In this document: one piece after another, positions 1-6,918 of the stretch | Position numbering within the stretch: the first letter of the stretch is position 1 | Layout: the number at the start of each line of letters is the position of its first letter | Assembly (NCBI RefSeq): GCF_024213665.1 | Contig: NZ_JANAVP010000015.1 | Span: forward strand, 102,498 to 166,497 | DNA from: Streptomyces sp. A3M-1-3 | GTDB lineage: Bacteria > Actinomycetota > Actinomycetes > Streptomycetales > Streptomycetaceae | DNA: 64,000 nucleotides | Direction: 5' to 3' | Made by a program: the position numbers and the translations under genes | Notes under the pieces: generated by a model | Database searches by the model: none | The model's input: only the letters and a program-made list of their open reading frames with translations | Told to the model about the DNA's origin: nothing

Positions 1-404
1 TCGGCGGCGGTGACGATGGTCCACCGGGCGACGATCCCGGTCACGCCCAGCTCACGCAGCGCACCGTAGGCCTCGTAGGTTTTGCCGACGCCGGTGGGTC
101 CGAGGAGCAGCAGCGACGGGCCGCGGTTGACGGAGGCGACGGGGGCGCCGCGGCGTCCCTGTTCGGTGCGGGCTTCGGCGGCGAGGGCGGCGATCCACTG
201 GTGGAGCTCGGGTCGCTGGCCGACGGCGGTCCGGTAGCGGAACGGGACGAGCTTGGTGACCTGGTGGCTGCTCCAGCGGGCGACGTTGGTCGGGCCGTAG
301 GGGTCGCCGTCGTCGGTGGTGAACCAGTCGGCGGTGAGGCCCTGGCGGGTGAGCAGCGGCTCGAGGTCGTACTGCTTCGGGTCGTAGGGCGGGGTCCACT
401 GCAT
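1..404 (-). CDS. DnaC-like ATPase / helicase loader, partial
   Basis: The gene runs off the left edge of the window; 134 N-terminal residues are visible from an ATG at 404. A perfect Walker A motif GPTGVGKT lies at about residues 102-109. It is preceded by a region of the type V-P-F-R-Y-R followed by a helix ending in H-Q-W, which in phage replication modules precedes the AAA+ core of DnaC/IstB-like proteins. It starts 3 bases after the stop of the replication initiator, so the two are co-translated. The role inferred from context is loading the replicative helicase at the phage origin. Walker B and sensor motifs lie outside the window, so the subfamily is not proven. Confidence 0.8.
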   Translation of the reverse strand, partial: MQWTPPYDPKQYDLEPLLTRQGLTADWFTTDDGDPYGPTNVARWSSHQVTKLVPFRYRTAVGQRPELHQWIAALAAEARTEQGRRGAPVASVNRGPSLLLLGPTGVGKTYEAYGALRELGVTGIVARWTIVTAA

Positions 405-407
405 GGT

Positions 408-1337
408 CTACAGCTCCTCGTAATAGGCGGACTGGTCTTCGGGGTTGCGCCACGGCTGGTGGCCGCCTGCTACGGCGCGCAGCTGGGACTTGCCGGGGGT
501 GTCGGGCTCGTCGTCGTAGCAGCCCTTGTTGAGCCAGGTGGCGGGGTACTTCGTGTACTTGGGGTCTTCGCCGTGGCGCTCGCGGGCGTAGGCCTCGGCG
601 GCCTTGACGACGTGTGTGGGGTCGGCGCCGCGGTCCATTGCGGCGATCCACGCTTTCTTCGCTTCCTCGCGGGCCTTCTTCTTCGGGTAGCTCACCCAGA
701 AGGCGCCGAAGGACTCGAGGTGGTGGTCCTTCTGCTGGCTCCCCTTGACTGCCGAAACGGCGGCGGCGAGAGAAGAGTCTTCTTGTAGTTGGTTGTCTGA
801 CGGTTGTTGGTGGTTAGGGCGGCGTTCCGTCCGTGACGGACGGACTTTAAGTGCGTGACGGCTAGGCGTTGAGTCCGTGACATCGCCTGTCACAGACTTT
901 GCGTCCGTGACAGTCACGCCCTTTGAATCCGTGACGGTCACAGGCGTTGAGTGCGTGACACCCTTCGAGCGGGATCGCCTCTTCCGCTCTGCCGCTGCTG
1001 CCCGGAAGCTGTCCTCCTCGCGCTCCAGGTCGGACCAATCCGTCTTGGGTCGGATCAGCTTCATGGCCAGCTGCCAGCGAGTCCGCCCGTCGACCGATCC
1101 GTCCTTCCGGATCAGCTCCGCCTTCTCGAGCCGGCGGAGCGCCCGCTGCACGGTCGTCCTGTCGTAGCCGGTACGGAACTGGATGCGGAGGATCGAGGGG
1201 TGGGCGTTCGTGCCGTCCGGTCGTGCGTGCTCACCGAGCACCTGAAGGACGTGTCGCGCCGTGGTGTCCGGCTTGCCCTTCTCGGTGCGGAGCATGGGCG
1301 CGTCGTCCATGGCCCAGTTCATGGCTTCGGTGCTCAC
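408..1337 (-). CDS. phage replication initiator protein (O-like, winged helix)
   Basis: This 309-residue protein has an N-terminal winged-helix region (about residues 25-95, with the pattern HPSILRIQFRTGYDRTTVQRAL) and a Thr/Val/Ser-rich linker (about 125-175). Its C-terminal block is FWVSYPKKKAREEAKKAW (213-230), followed by YPATWLNKGCYDD (264-276), an arrangement typical of Gram-positive phage initiators that recruit a helicase loader. The linker is coded by the iteron array described separately, as in lambda O, where the origin lies inside the initiator gene. The next gene is the DnaC-like ATPase, 3 bases downstream. The start at 1337 is the first in-frame ATG; Met6 and Met10 are alternatives. 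The role is inferred from architecture and neighbours. Confidence 0.8.
   Translation of the reverse strand: MSTEAMNWAMDDAPMLRTEKGKPDTTARHVLQVLGEHARPDGTNAHPSILRIQFRTGYDRTTVQRALRRLEKAELIRKDGSVDGRTRWQLAMKLIRPKTDWSDLEREEDSFRAAAAERKRRSRSKGVTHSTPVTVTDSKGVTVTDAKSVTGDVTDSTPSRHALKVRPSRTERRPNHQQPSDNQLQEDSSLAAAVSAVKGSQQKDHHLESFGAFWVSYPKKKAREEAKKAWIAAMDRGADPTHVVKAAEAYARERHGEDPKYTKYPATWLNKGCYDDEPDTPGKSQLRAVAGGHQPWRNPEDQSAYYEEL
830..960. repeat. iteron array, candidate phage origin of replication
   Basis: Six direct copies of a unit with core (T/G)CCGTGAC or TGCGTGAC lie inside the initiator gene. The GTGAC cores start at 833, 855, 877, 907, 931 and 955, so spacings are 22, 22, 30, 24 and 24 bp. Three inverted cores (GTCAC at 889, 913 and 937) are interleaved with exact 24-bp spacing and form palindromes such as GTGACAGTCAC. 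The adjoining stretch 775-820 is rich in T and G runs and poorer in GC than its surroundings, so it could be the unwinding element. Origin function is inferred from lambda-type organisation. Confidence 0.65.
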
Positions 1338-1536
1338 GGGTTCTTCTTCCTGGCGTTGCGAATAGGGGCTGGAGGCATGCGGAACCAGGCCCTTACGGCG
1401 GTTGCCTCAATTGCTCAGCCGCCCCTTTGGCGCACTTCGATCCTACCCCAGGGTGCCCGTGCACCCGAGGGGCTTTTGATGGGCACTTTAGGTAGTCGGG
1501 GTGCCCCGCCCGTGCACGGTCAGCTACATTGGTTGC
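1338..1536. promoter_or_regulatory. divergent control region with palindromic operator candidate
   Basis: This is the intergenic region between the leftward initiator gene and a rightward small gene. It contains a perfect inverted repeat GGGTGCCCGTGCACCC at 1451-1466. It also has a TTTAGG element followed by GGGGTGC (1487-1503) that resembles the two direct repeats in the repressor intergenic region 11 kb away. TACATT at 1524-1529 lies 7 bases upstream of the ATG at 1537 and could be a -10 box for a leaderless transcript. Operator function is inferred. Confidence 0.45.
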
Positions 1537-1710
1537 ATGACTGTGAAGGGAACGCCCGGCCGCGTGATCCGTGTGGACGCCGAGACGTGGGCCGAGTACG
1601 GCGAGGTGTGCGAGGCCAAGGGCCTGTCGCGCGCCGCCGACCTGCGCGTCTACATCAAGCGTGAGATCGCCGCGCACAAGCGCCGGCTGCGCTCCGACTC
1701 CGAGTCCTGA
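1537..1710 (+). CDS. small ribbon-helix-helix-like protein
   Basis: A 57-residue protein (MTVKGTPGRVIRVDAETW...) with a short beta-strand pattern (GRVIRVDAETWAEY) followed by two predicted helices, as in Arc/MetJ-type RHH regulators. A GTG at 1501 is in frame, but the ATG at 1537 is preferred because a TACATT -10-like box sits 7 bases upstream with no Shine-Dalgarno, the usual picture of a leaderless Streptomyces gene. It is the only rightward gene in the early region apart from the immunity genes, and it converges on a terminator hairpin. Function is unknown; it could be a regulator of the adjacent replication promoter. Confidence 0.55.
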   Translation: MTVKGTPGRVIRVDAETWAEYGEVCEAKGLSRAADLRVYIKREIAAHKRRLRSDSES

Positions 1711-1729
1711 CACGTCCCCTCCTCTCCTC

Positions 1730-1756
1730 ACGCCCCGCGGCATCACCGCGGGGCGT
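1730..1756. terminator. bidirectional hairpin terminator
   Basis: An 11-bp perfect stem, ACGCCCCGCGG at 1730-1740 and its complement at 1746-1756, has a 5-base loop and is followed by TTCTC. It lies between the convergent gene ends at 1710 and 1767. Confidence 0.6.
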
Positions 1757-1766
1757 TCTCGTGCGG

Positions 1767-2237
1767 TCAGGCGGCGGTGGCCAGCTGGTCGCGGTTGCGC
1801 GCGCGGATCCGCCACACGGTCCGCGTGGTGCAGCGGACGCGTTCGGCAATGTCCTCGGGGCTGAGGTGCGACCCCAGGCGGAGGACGGCGGCTTCGCGTT
1901 CGCGGGGGCTGAGCCGCTCCGGCGGGTCACCTGCCGCGGCGCGCTCGACGGCGGCTTCGTCGAAGGCTGCGGCGGCCTTGTAGCGCTTCTTGTGGTCGCG
2001 GTGGCAGCCCTTGCAGTAGCGCCAGCCGTTGGGCCGGTGGCCGAGGTTCTCGGGGTACGGGTGGCCGTGGAGGCAGGTGTCGGCGAGCTCCCGGTATCCG
2101 GGGATGCCGACCTTGCGGCGGAGCCGGTACACGGTCCTGCGGTCGGCGCCGACCTGGCGGGCGATGTCGATGTCGGAGATTCCGCCGGCCTCGAGGAGCT
2201 TGCGCATCTCGTCGCGGCGGGGGTGGATGACGCCCAT
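1767..2237 (-). CDS. phage HTH / zinc-ribbon DNA-binding protein
   Basis: This 156-residue protein has an N-terminal helix-turn-helix (about residues 10-40: DIARQVGADRRTVYRLRRKVG). A central Cys/His cluster (C-x-H-G-H ... RYCKGCHRDHKKRY) looks like a small treble-clef or HNH-type zinc site. A second HTH is at the C terminus (LSPEDIAERVRCTTRTVWRIRARN). The ATG at 2237 shares one base with the TGA of the upstream gene and is preceded by GAAGGAGG. The last gene of this leftward train, it ends at the hairpin at 1730-1756. Function is unknown; DNA binding is inferred. Confidence 0.65.
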   Translation of the reverse strand: MGVIHPRRDEMRKLLEAGGISDIDIARQVGADRRTVYRLRRKVGIPGYRELADTCLHGHPYPENLGHRPNGWRYCKGCHRDHKKRYKAAAAFDEAAVERAAAGDPPERLSPREREAAVLRLGSHLSPEDIAERVRCTTRTVWRIRARNRDQLATAA

Positions 2238-2773
2238 CACGCCGCCTCCTTCGTGGCGTGGTAGCGGTCGGTGCCGTAGTTGGCGTTGGCGGTTTGGCAG
2301 GGTTCGCAGACGGGGGTGCCTTCGCGGTGGTGGCGCTTGTATCCGGGGCGGGTTCCGCATGCGGCGGGTTCGCGGCGGCGTGCTCCCTTGGTCGGCCGGG
2401 CTGCGGCTTTCCGCTTGCGTTCGTGTTGGCGGTAGTGCCGGTAGCAGAGGCCGCGGGCTTTGATCTGGTCGCCGCAGTCGTCGAGGGTGCAGGTGCGTGC
2501 GGCGCCGAGGCCGTTCTCGTACTTCCAGCGGGCGATCTGGCGCTTGTCGACGCCGACGGCTTCGGCGGTGTCCTTCTCGGTCCAGCCGGCTCGGATGAGG
2601 AGGAGGGTGGCGGTGAGTTGTTCGTCGCGGGTGAGCTGGACGCGGGGGTGGTCGTGGGTGATTGCGCGTTCGATGGCGATCCAGTCGATGTCGCCGGTGT
2701 ACGTCCGGTCGGTGGGGAACGGGAGCGGAGCGGGGGCCGGCTTGGCCCAGGTGGCGAGTGCGGCGCGGCTCAC
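2237..2773 (-). CDS. phage HTH protein with two Cys-rich metal sites
   Basis: A 178-residue protein. Residues about 45-90 form a helix-turn-helix (GWTEKDTAEAVGVDKRQIARWKYENG). They are followed by CTLDDCGDQIKARGLCYRHYRQH, a Cys/His cluster that may bind zinc, and by a C-terminal CGTRPGYKRHHREGTPVCEPC motif common in small Streptomyces phage proteins. The GTG start at 2773 overlaps the preceding TGA (GTGA). It resembles the next gene in layout, so the two may be old duplicates. Function is unknown. Confidence 0.65.
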   Translation of the reverse strand: MSRAALATWAKPAPAPLPFPTDRTYTGDIDWIAIERAITHDHPRVQLTRDEQLTATLLLIRAGWTEKDTAEAVGVDKRQIARWKYENGLGAARTCTLDDCGDQIKARGLCYRHYRQHERKRKAAARPTKGARRREPAACGTRPGYKRHHREGTPVCEPCQTANANYGTDRYHATKEAA

Positions 2774-3063
2774 AGCTGGTCCCCCTCGTGGTCGTCGGTG
2801 TTGCGGATGGCGTCGCGGAGTCGGTCGCATCCGCGGTTGAAGTCGTCGGCCCAGATGGCGACCTGGTCGGCGAGTTCGGCGTCGTTGATCTGCCAGTGGC
2901 CAGTGCGGGCTGCGCGGTGGGCTGCGGCGTCGCGTGCGACGTCGGCGGGGGTGCGGCGGGTGGGCGCGGGGCGGCGGCCGCGGCGGTGGATGTTCCAGGC
3001 GACGATGGCGATGGCCAGCCAGATGCCGCCGACCCAGGCCGCGCATGCGGCGGCGGCGCTCAT
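2770..3063 (-). CDS. small phage membrane protein
   Basis: A 97-residue protein whose first 25 residues form one hydrophobic segment (AACAAWVGGIWLAIAIVAW) followed by basic residues, so it is probably a single-span inner membrane protein with a cytoplasmic C-terminal domain. The ATG at 3063 overlaps the upstream stop by the ATGA arrangement. No family is recognised. Confidence 0.6.
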   Translation of the reverse strand: MSAAAACAAWVGGIWLAIAIVAWNIHRRGRRPAPTRRTPADVARDAAAHRAARTGHWQINDAELADQVAIWADDFNRGCDRLRDAIRNTDDHEGDQL

Positions 3064-3365
3064 GCGGCACCTGCCTTGGACTTGTCGAGCCGTGTCACCG
3101 CGCGGACGCAGTTCGCCGGGACGCCGTGCCGTACCGCAAGGTCGACCAGTTCCTGCGCGCGTTCGACTTTGTGGCAGTGGAGGTAGACGGTGCCCCCGAC
3201 GATGCACTCGCCGACGACGGTGAGCATCCCGGCGCGGTGGAACCACTGGGTCTCTTCGGCCAGCCATGCGGCGCCCTGGCCGGTGGAGCCGACCTTCGCT
3301 TCGTCGATGCGGGCGTAGGCGCAGACACCGGGGCGTCCGGGACGCAGCGGATCGCGGGCGCTCAT
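3060..3365 (-). CDS. hypothetical phage protein
   Basis: A 101-residue soluble protein with no recognised family. The middle has strand-forming stretches (GMLTVVGECIVGGTVYLHCHK) that include Cys and His residues. It overlaps both neighbours by ATGA, which places it in the leftward early operon. Confidence 0.55.
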   Translation of the reverse strand: MSARDPLRPGRPGVCAYARIDEAKVGSTGQGAAWLAEETQWFHRAGMLTVVGECIVGGTVYLHCHKVERAQELVDLAVRHGVPANCVRAVTRLDKSKAGAA

Positions 3366-3730
3366 ACGGCCCTCCCGCGGCGTGCGGCGCGGCGCTGCTC
3401 GGCGATGACGAGGCCCTTGACGCTCAACCGCCAGACGGCGATGGGGTGTCCGTGGGTGGCGGGGCTGGTGGAGGGCACGTACTGGCGGGTGTGCTCGATG
3501 ACGCCGCCCTGGCGGAGGGCGTTGATAGCGGCGCCCAGGTATCCGTGGCCGAGGTCGGGCAGGACGTCGCGCATGTCGTTTGCGGAGAACGTCTCGTTGG
3601 CGAGGCCGAAGGCGTACACGGCCTGCTCGACGAGGAACTGGTCCCAGGACGACTGGGCGGCTATGTCGGCGAGCAGCAAGTCCTTCTCGGCAGAGGCGAG
3701 ACGCTCGGCGACGGTGAGGCGGCGGGTCAT
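3362..3730 (-). CDS. hypothetical phage protein, winged-helix-like
   Basis: A 122-residue protein. Residues about 30-80 read as a small winged helix (helices then LRQGGVIEHTRQYVPS as a possible wing), followed by a basic C terminus (EQRRAARRGR). It is the first gene after the hairpin that follows recT, so it may have its own promoter. The start at 3730 has GGGAGCACG upstream. Function is unknown. Confidence 0.55.
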   Translation of the reverse strand: MTRRLTVAERLASAEKDLLLADIAAQSSWDQFLVEQAVYAFGLANETFSANDMRDVLPDLGHGYLGAAINALRQGGVIEHTRQYVPSTSPATHGHPIAVWRLSVKGLVIAEQRRAARRGRAV

Positions 3731-3764
3731 GGTCGTGCTCCCTTCGGGTGTGGGACTCTGATGC

Positions 3765-3799
3765 CGGGGCCGCTCCCGATTCGGGCGAGAGCGGCCCCG
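3765..3799 (-). terminator. hairpin after recT
   Basis: An 11-bp perfect inverted repeat (CGGGGCCGCTC at 3765-3775 and its complement at 3789-3799) has a 13-base loop. It lies just past the recT stop and would end or attenuate the leftward transcript between recT and the small-gene cluster. Confidence 0.5.
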
Positions 3800-3809
3800 A
3801 GTGCTGCGG

Positions 3810-4628
3810 TTAGTCGACGAGCTCGCCCTCGATGGGGCCCTCGTCGGCGGGGTCGTAGTCGTCCAGCGCGCTCGGCTGCGGCGGGAGCGGGGCGCCGGCG
3901 ACGCTCGGCGCTCCGGCGGCGACTTCGGCCTGGGCTCGGAGCTGTTCGCGCATGTACTCGGCGGAGGTCGGCACCCACTTGGCGAGCTGCCGGACGGCGC
4001 TCTTCAGCCACATGGATTCCTCGTTGGTGTTCCACGGGGAGTAGTCGGAGTTCTTGCTGTCCGACTTGGCCTTGATCTCCATGACGCGCTTGCGGTTCAG
4101 GACAACGACCTTGGAGACGGCGCCGTCCTTCATGACCGCGTAGGCGTACACGCCGACCAGGTCGCCGCGGTCGGCGCCGAACCAGTCGATGCCGTGGACG
4201 GGGCGGTCGTCGCGGCCAGGGACGTACTCGAAGGAGTCAGCCGCACGGACGGCTTCGACGATGACCGTGGAGACTGCGCCGGCTCGGTAGATCAGCTCGA
4301 CGATTCCCTGGTAGCCGACGATGCCCTTGATGATCTGTCGGCCGCCGTGCGCCTTGCTCTTGCGCGGGGTGAGGTAGAACTGCTCGGTGCCGGGCTCAAG
4401 GCCGAGGCGGGCGGCGACCTTCATCTCGCGGAGGAAGACGCCGACGTCGGTCTGTGCGGCGAGCATCAGATTCTTGTCGCCGCGGATAGCGCCGACGGCG
4501 AGTCGGATCCACTGGTCGGGGTTGATGTGGGAAGGGACGAGGGCGGCGTACTCGTCGCGGTATTGCTCGATCTGTGCGGCGGGCCCGTTGTCGCGGGTGG
4601 CGATGGCGTTGGAGATGGTCTCGGTCAT
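3810..4628 (-). CDS. recT: RecT-family single-strand annealing protein
   Basis: This 272-residue protein matches the RecT family in length and pattern. It has an N-terminal block with QWIRLAVGAIRGDKNLMLA and the core GLEPGTEQFYLTPRKSK ... QIIKGIVGYQGIVELIYRAGAV. The SMWLKSAVRQLAKWVPTS block comes near the end, followed by an acidic Pro-rich tail. RecT anneals complementary single strands produced by a partner exonuclease during phage recombination. The partner is the YqaJ-type nuclease directly upstream, whose stop overlaps this ATG (ATGA). Confidence 0.93.
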   Translation of the reverse strand: MTETISNAIATRDNGPAAQIEQYRDEYAALVPSHINPDQWIRLAVGAIRGDKNLMLAAQTDVGVFLREMKVAARLGLEPGTEQFYLTPRKSKAHGGRQIIKGIVGYQGIVELIYRAGAVSTVIVEAVRAADSFEYVPGRDDRPVHGIDWFGADRGDLVGVYAYAVMKDGAVSKVVVLNRKRVMEIKAKSDSKNSDYSPWNTNEESMWLKSAVRQLAKWVPTSAEYMREQLRAQAEVAAGAPSVAGAPLPPQPSALDDYDPADEGPIEGELVD

Positions 4629-5551
4629 GCGGTGTTGCTCCTGTTCTTGGCGGGCTGGAGGGAGTGGGTCTTGCCGCCCCGGACGGTGCGGGTGGCGACG
4701 GTCTGGCCGAGGCAGACGGCGCGCTTGCCGTTGCCGATGTGGTCGAGGACTTCGGAGCGGGCGCCGGTGAGTTCGGCGCTGGCGGCTTCGGCGCCGTCGA
4801 GGGCGGCGAAGTAGCGGTCACGCAGCGGGCCGGGGATTTCGACGTCGACGTCTTCGCGGCCCTCGGGCTGCATGCGGACCGTCTGGTAGGTGGCGGTCGA
4901 GTCGTCGATCGGTGGGCGCACTCCGGCGGCGACGTCGTCGAGGAACTCGCGCGCCGCTTTGCGCATCAGCTCGGCGTCCGCGGCGTCGTACTCGACGGTG
5001 TATTCGCGGTAGTCGTGGCCGGAGATGAGGACCGCGATGTGCGCCGGGTCCAGCAGGCCGAGGGTGTCCTGCTGCCAGATGACCTGCGCCCGGTAGTAGA
5101 CGGGGATTTCGTCGCTGCCGGCCGGGCCCCAGTGGTCGCCCCACGGCGATGTCTTGGCCTCGCCGATACGGATCGGCACCATGTCGCTGGCCCCGCCCTC
5201 GCGGATGGCGAGCAGCCGGTCGGGGGTGGCGCGCTGCCATTCCCGGTCGCGGTGCCGCCACGTCCCGGTCTCCATCACTAGGTACTCGGGGTGCTGCTCG
5301 TCGAACTCCTCGAACACGTCGTCTTCGAGCCGGCTGCCCCACTTCATCTCCGGCGACGTGACGAACGGCGGCGACGGGAGTCCGGCCTTCTTGTGCCAGA
5401 GGCTGAAGCGGGACTGCCACGGCGACAGTCCGAGGACGGCGGCGATCTCGGTGGCGGTGATGCACAGGCCGGCTCGGGCCGCGTCCCATTCGGGGGTTCC
5501 GGGGGTGTAGCGGCCGAGGAGGACGCCGGTCGGGGTCTGGATCTCGGTCAT
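4625..5551 (-). CDS. YqaJ-family phage recombination exonuclease
   Basis: A 308-residue protein of the lambda exonuclease/YqaJ fold. The N-terminal ITATEIAAVLGLSPWQS motif and the WGSRLEDDVFEEFDEQ region supply the first acidic residues. ATPDRL and GEAKTS (about residues 109 and 130) give the D/E-x-K nuclease core, and YYRAQVIWQQ the final helix. It resects 5' ends to feed the adjacent RecT. The ATG at 5551 shares one base with the preceding TGA. The reading frame stays open much further upstream, but that extension is antisense noise of the GC bias. Confidence 0.9.
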   Translation of the reverse strand: MTEIQTPTGVLLGRYTPGTPEWDAARAGLCITATEIAAVLGLSPWQSRFSLWHKKAGLPSPPFVTSPEMKWGSRLEDDVFEEFDEQHPEYLVMETGTWRHRDREWQRATPDRLLAIREGGASDMVPIRIGEAKTSPWGDHWGPAGSDEIPVYYRAQVIWQQDTLGLLDPAHIAVLISGHDYREYTVEYDAADAELMRKAAREFLDDVAAGVRPPIDDSTATYQTVRMQPEGREDVDVEIPGPLRDRYFAALDGAEAASAELTGARSEVLDHIGNGKRAVCLGQTVATRTVRGGKTHSLQPAKNRSNTA

Positions 5552-5793
5552 CAGGCGCCTGCCGCGATCTTCTGCAGGGCGGCGATGCCGTTCGGGTCGT
5601 ATTCCATGGCGATGACGGCGGCGGCGTAGTCGGGGTAGACGGCGGCGAGCTTGGCCTTGTTGACCATGTCTGCGCGGGCGATGAGGGCGATGAGGTGCTG
5701 GGTGAACGAGCCGGCCTGGTAGCCGCCGCGTCCGAAGTGGAACAGGACGTGCGCCGCGGTCTCTGCGGGGATGGTGGGTGTCTCGGTGCTCAT
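5551..5793 (-). CDS. hypothetical phage protein
   Basis: An 80-residue protein (MSTETPTIPAETAAHVLFHF...), all helical in appearance, that starts after GAAAGGAAG, a good ribosome binding site. It is the first gene of the exonuclease-RecT transcript, directly after a strong hairpin. No family is recognised; its position suggests a recombination accessory or nuclease-modulating role, which is inference only. Confidence 0.6.
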   Translation of the reverse strand: MSTETPTIPAETAAHVLFHFGRGGYQAGSFTQHLIALIARADMVNKAKLAAVYPDYAAAVIAMEYDPNGIAALQKIAAGA

Positions 5794-5816
5794 GTGGTCT
5801 TCCTTTCGGGATGGTG

Positions 5817-5850
5817 AGGCCCGCCTCCGGGGGGAGGTGGAGGCGGGCCT
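5817..5850 (-). terminator. hairpin in phage early region
   Basis: A 12-bp perfect stem (AGGCCCGCCTCC at 5817-5828 with its complement at 5839-5850) has a 10-base loop. It separates the gene ending at 5907 from the exonuclease-RecT group. Confidence 0.5.
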
Positions 5851-5906
5851 CCTGCCGCGGAGCGCTGGGCGTGCGCTCGACGCGGCGGCTGGGGTTGCGG
5901 GGGCGG

Positions 5907-6425
5907 CTAGTCGTGCTGGTAGAACTCGACTTGGATGCCGCTGCGGCGGACGGTGATGTTGGCGTGGTCACCGAAGGCGTCGAGCAGCACGTCGAGGTAC
6001 TGGCCGCCCTCGATAGCCCGGTCCAGCTCGCGGGCTCGCTCATACCGAGCCTGGTCCGATCCCTCGTAGCGCTCGCCGACCTTGATGCGGCGACCGCCCG
6101 GGTCCTCGGGGTTGTCGACCCACTCGCCGCCCGTCATCTGGCCGAGGCTGGGGTGGCTGTAGGCGACTTCGAGTTCGTAGCCGTCGACGTCCTCGCCGTC
6201 CGTGGTGGTACGGACCCACGTTTCGTAGGCGCTGAAGGTGCACGGGTCGCCGTCGTTGAAGTACGGCGTGTACTGGCGCCAGCCGAACTCGGTGATGGTC
6301 GGGTCGTCGAGGACCGCCTGAAGGATCGGCTGGAACTCTTCGAGGGGCCGCTGCTTCTTCCGCTTGTCGCCTTCGTTGATGTCGCCTTCGACGGGAATGC
6401 CGAGAAAGTTGCGGGCGCTGGTCAC
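5907..6425 (-). CDS. hypothetical phage protein
   Basis: A 172-residue acidic soluble protein. It has two strand-rich parts (YETWVRTTTDGEDVDGYELEV and ANITVRRSGIQVEF) and no recognised motif. The GTG start at 6425 overlaps the preceding TGA (GTGA). Confidence 0.55.
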   Translation of the reverse strand: MTSARNFLGIPVEGDINEGDKRKKQRPLEEFQPILQAVLDDPTITEFGWRQYTPYFNDGDPCTFSAYETWVRTTTDGEDVDGYELEVAYSHPSLGQMTGGEWVDNPEDPGGRRIKVGERYEGSDQARYERARELDRAIEGGQYLDVLLDAFGDHANITVRRSGIQVEFYQHD

Positions 6426-6805
6426 TGGTTGCCTCCGGGCGTGGTCATGAGCAGGTGGGAGAGGGGCACGGTCTTGCGCTGGCTGCCGGACATCCATGCC
6501 TTGATGGGCATGCCGTTGATGTAGTCCGCGGGCGAGGGGAGCCAGCCGAGGTCTTCGAGGACGTGCTGCTCGGCGATCAGCCGCACGGGCACCCGGACGG
6601 TGGTGCGGGCCTTCGGGACGTCGAGGGTGACGCCGAAGATCCGCTGGCAGAGCCAGACGCCCTCGGTGTGGTGGTACAGGGAGCGGTGGCGGACGTCGCC
6701 GATGATGCGCTTGGAGCTGTCGATGAACTCGTGGATGGGCAAGTAGAGCTCGGGGTCGCCGCCCCACTTGCGGGCGGATGATTGGGCGTGGTGCCAGCTG
6801 TTCAC
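6422..6805 (-). CDS. phage protein resembling DUF6915
   Basis: A 127-residue protein that opens with HHAQSSARKWGGDPELYLPIH, continues DSSKRIIGDVRHRSLYHHTEG and ends with a short basic tail. From memory this layout, with clustered His residues and the RHRSLYHHTEG block, matches the DUF6915 group found in phages, whose role is unknown. The identification was not checked by a search. The His-rich region could bind a metal. Confidence 0.6.
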   Translation of the reverse strand: MNSWHHAQSSARKWGGDPELYLPIHEFIDSSKRIIGDVRHRSLYHHTEGVWLCQRIFGVTLDVPKARTTVRVPVRLIAEQHVLEDLGWLPSPADYINGMPIKAWMSGSQRKTVPLSHLLMTTPGGNQ

Positions 6806-6833
6806 AGCTGCGTCTCCTGGGATGCTTGGGTTG

Positions 6834-6862
6834 CGCCCCGCCGTCGTTGGGTCGGCGGGGCG
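6834..6862 (-). terminator. hairpin after methylase gene
   Basis: A 10-bp stem (CGCCCCGCCG at 6834-6843 and its complement at 6853-6862) has a 9-base loop, in the 113-base gap that follows the methylase gene. Confidence 0.45.
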
Positions 6863-6918
6863 TCCTGCGGTTGTGCGCCGGGGCGGCGGGCTCTGCGTCT
6901 CCGCCGGCCCGGCGCGGT

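Noticed and set aside
830..960. The iteron array as a CRISPR array
   Set aside because: Units are only 22-30 bp apart with cores of 5-8 bases, lie inside a coding gene, and have no cas genes nearby.
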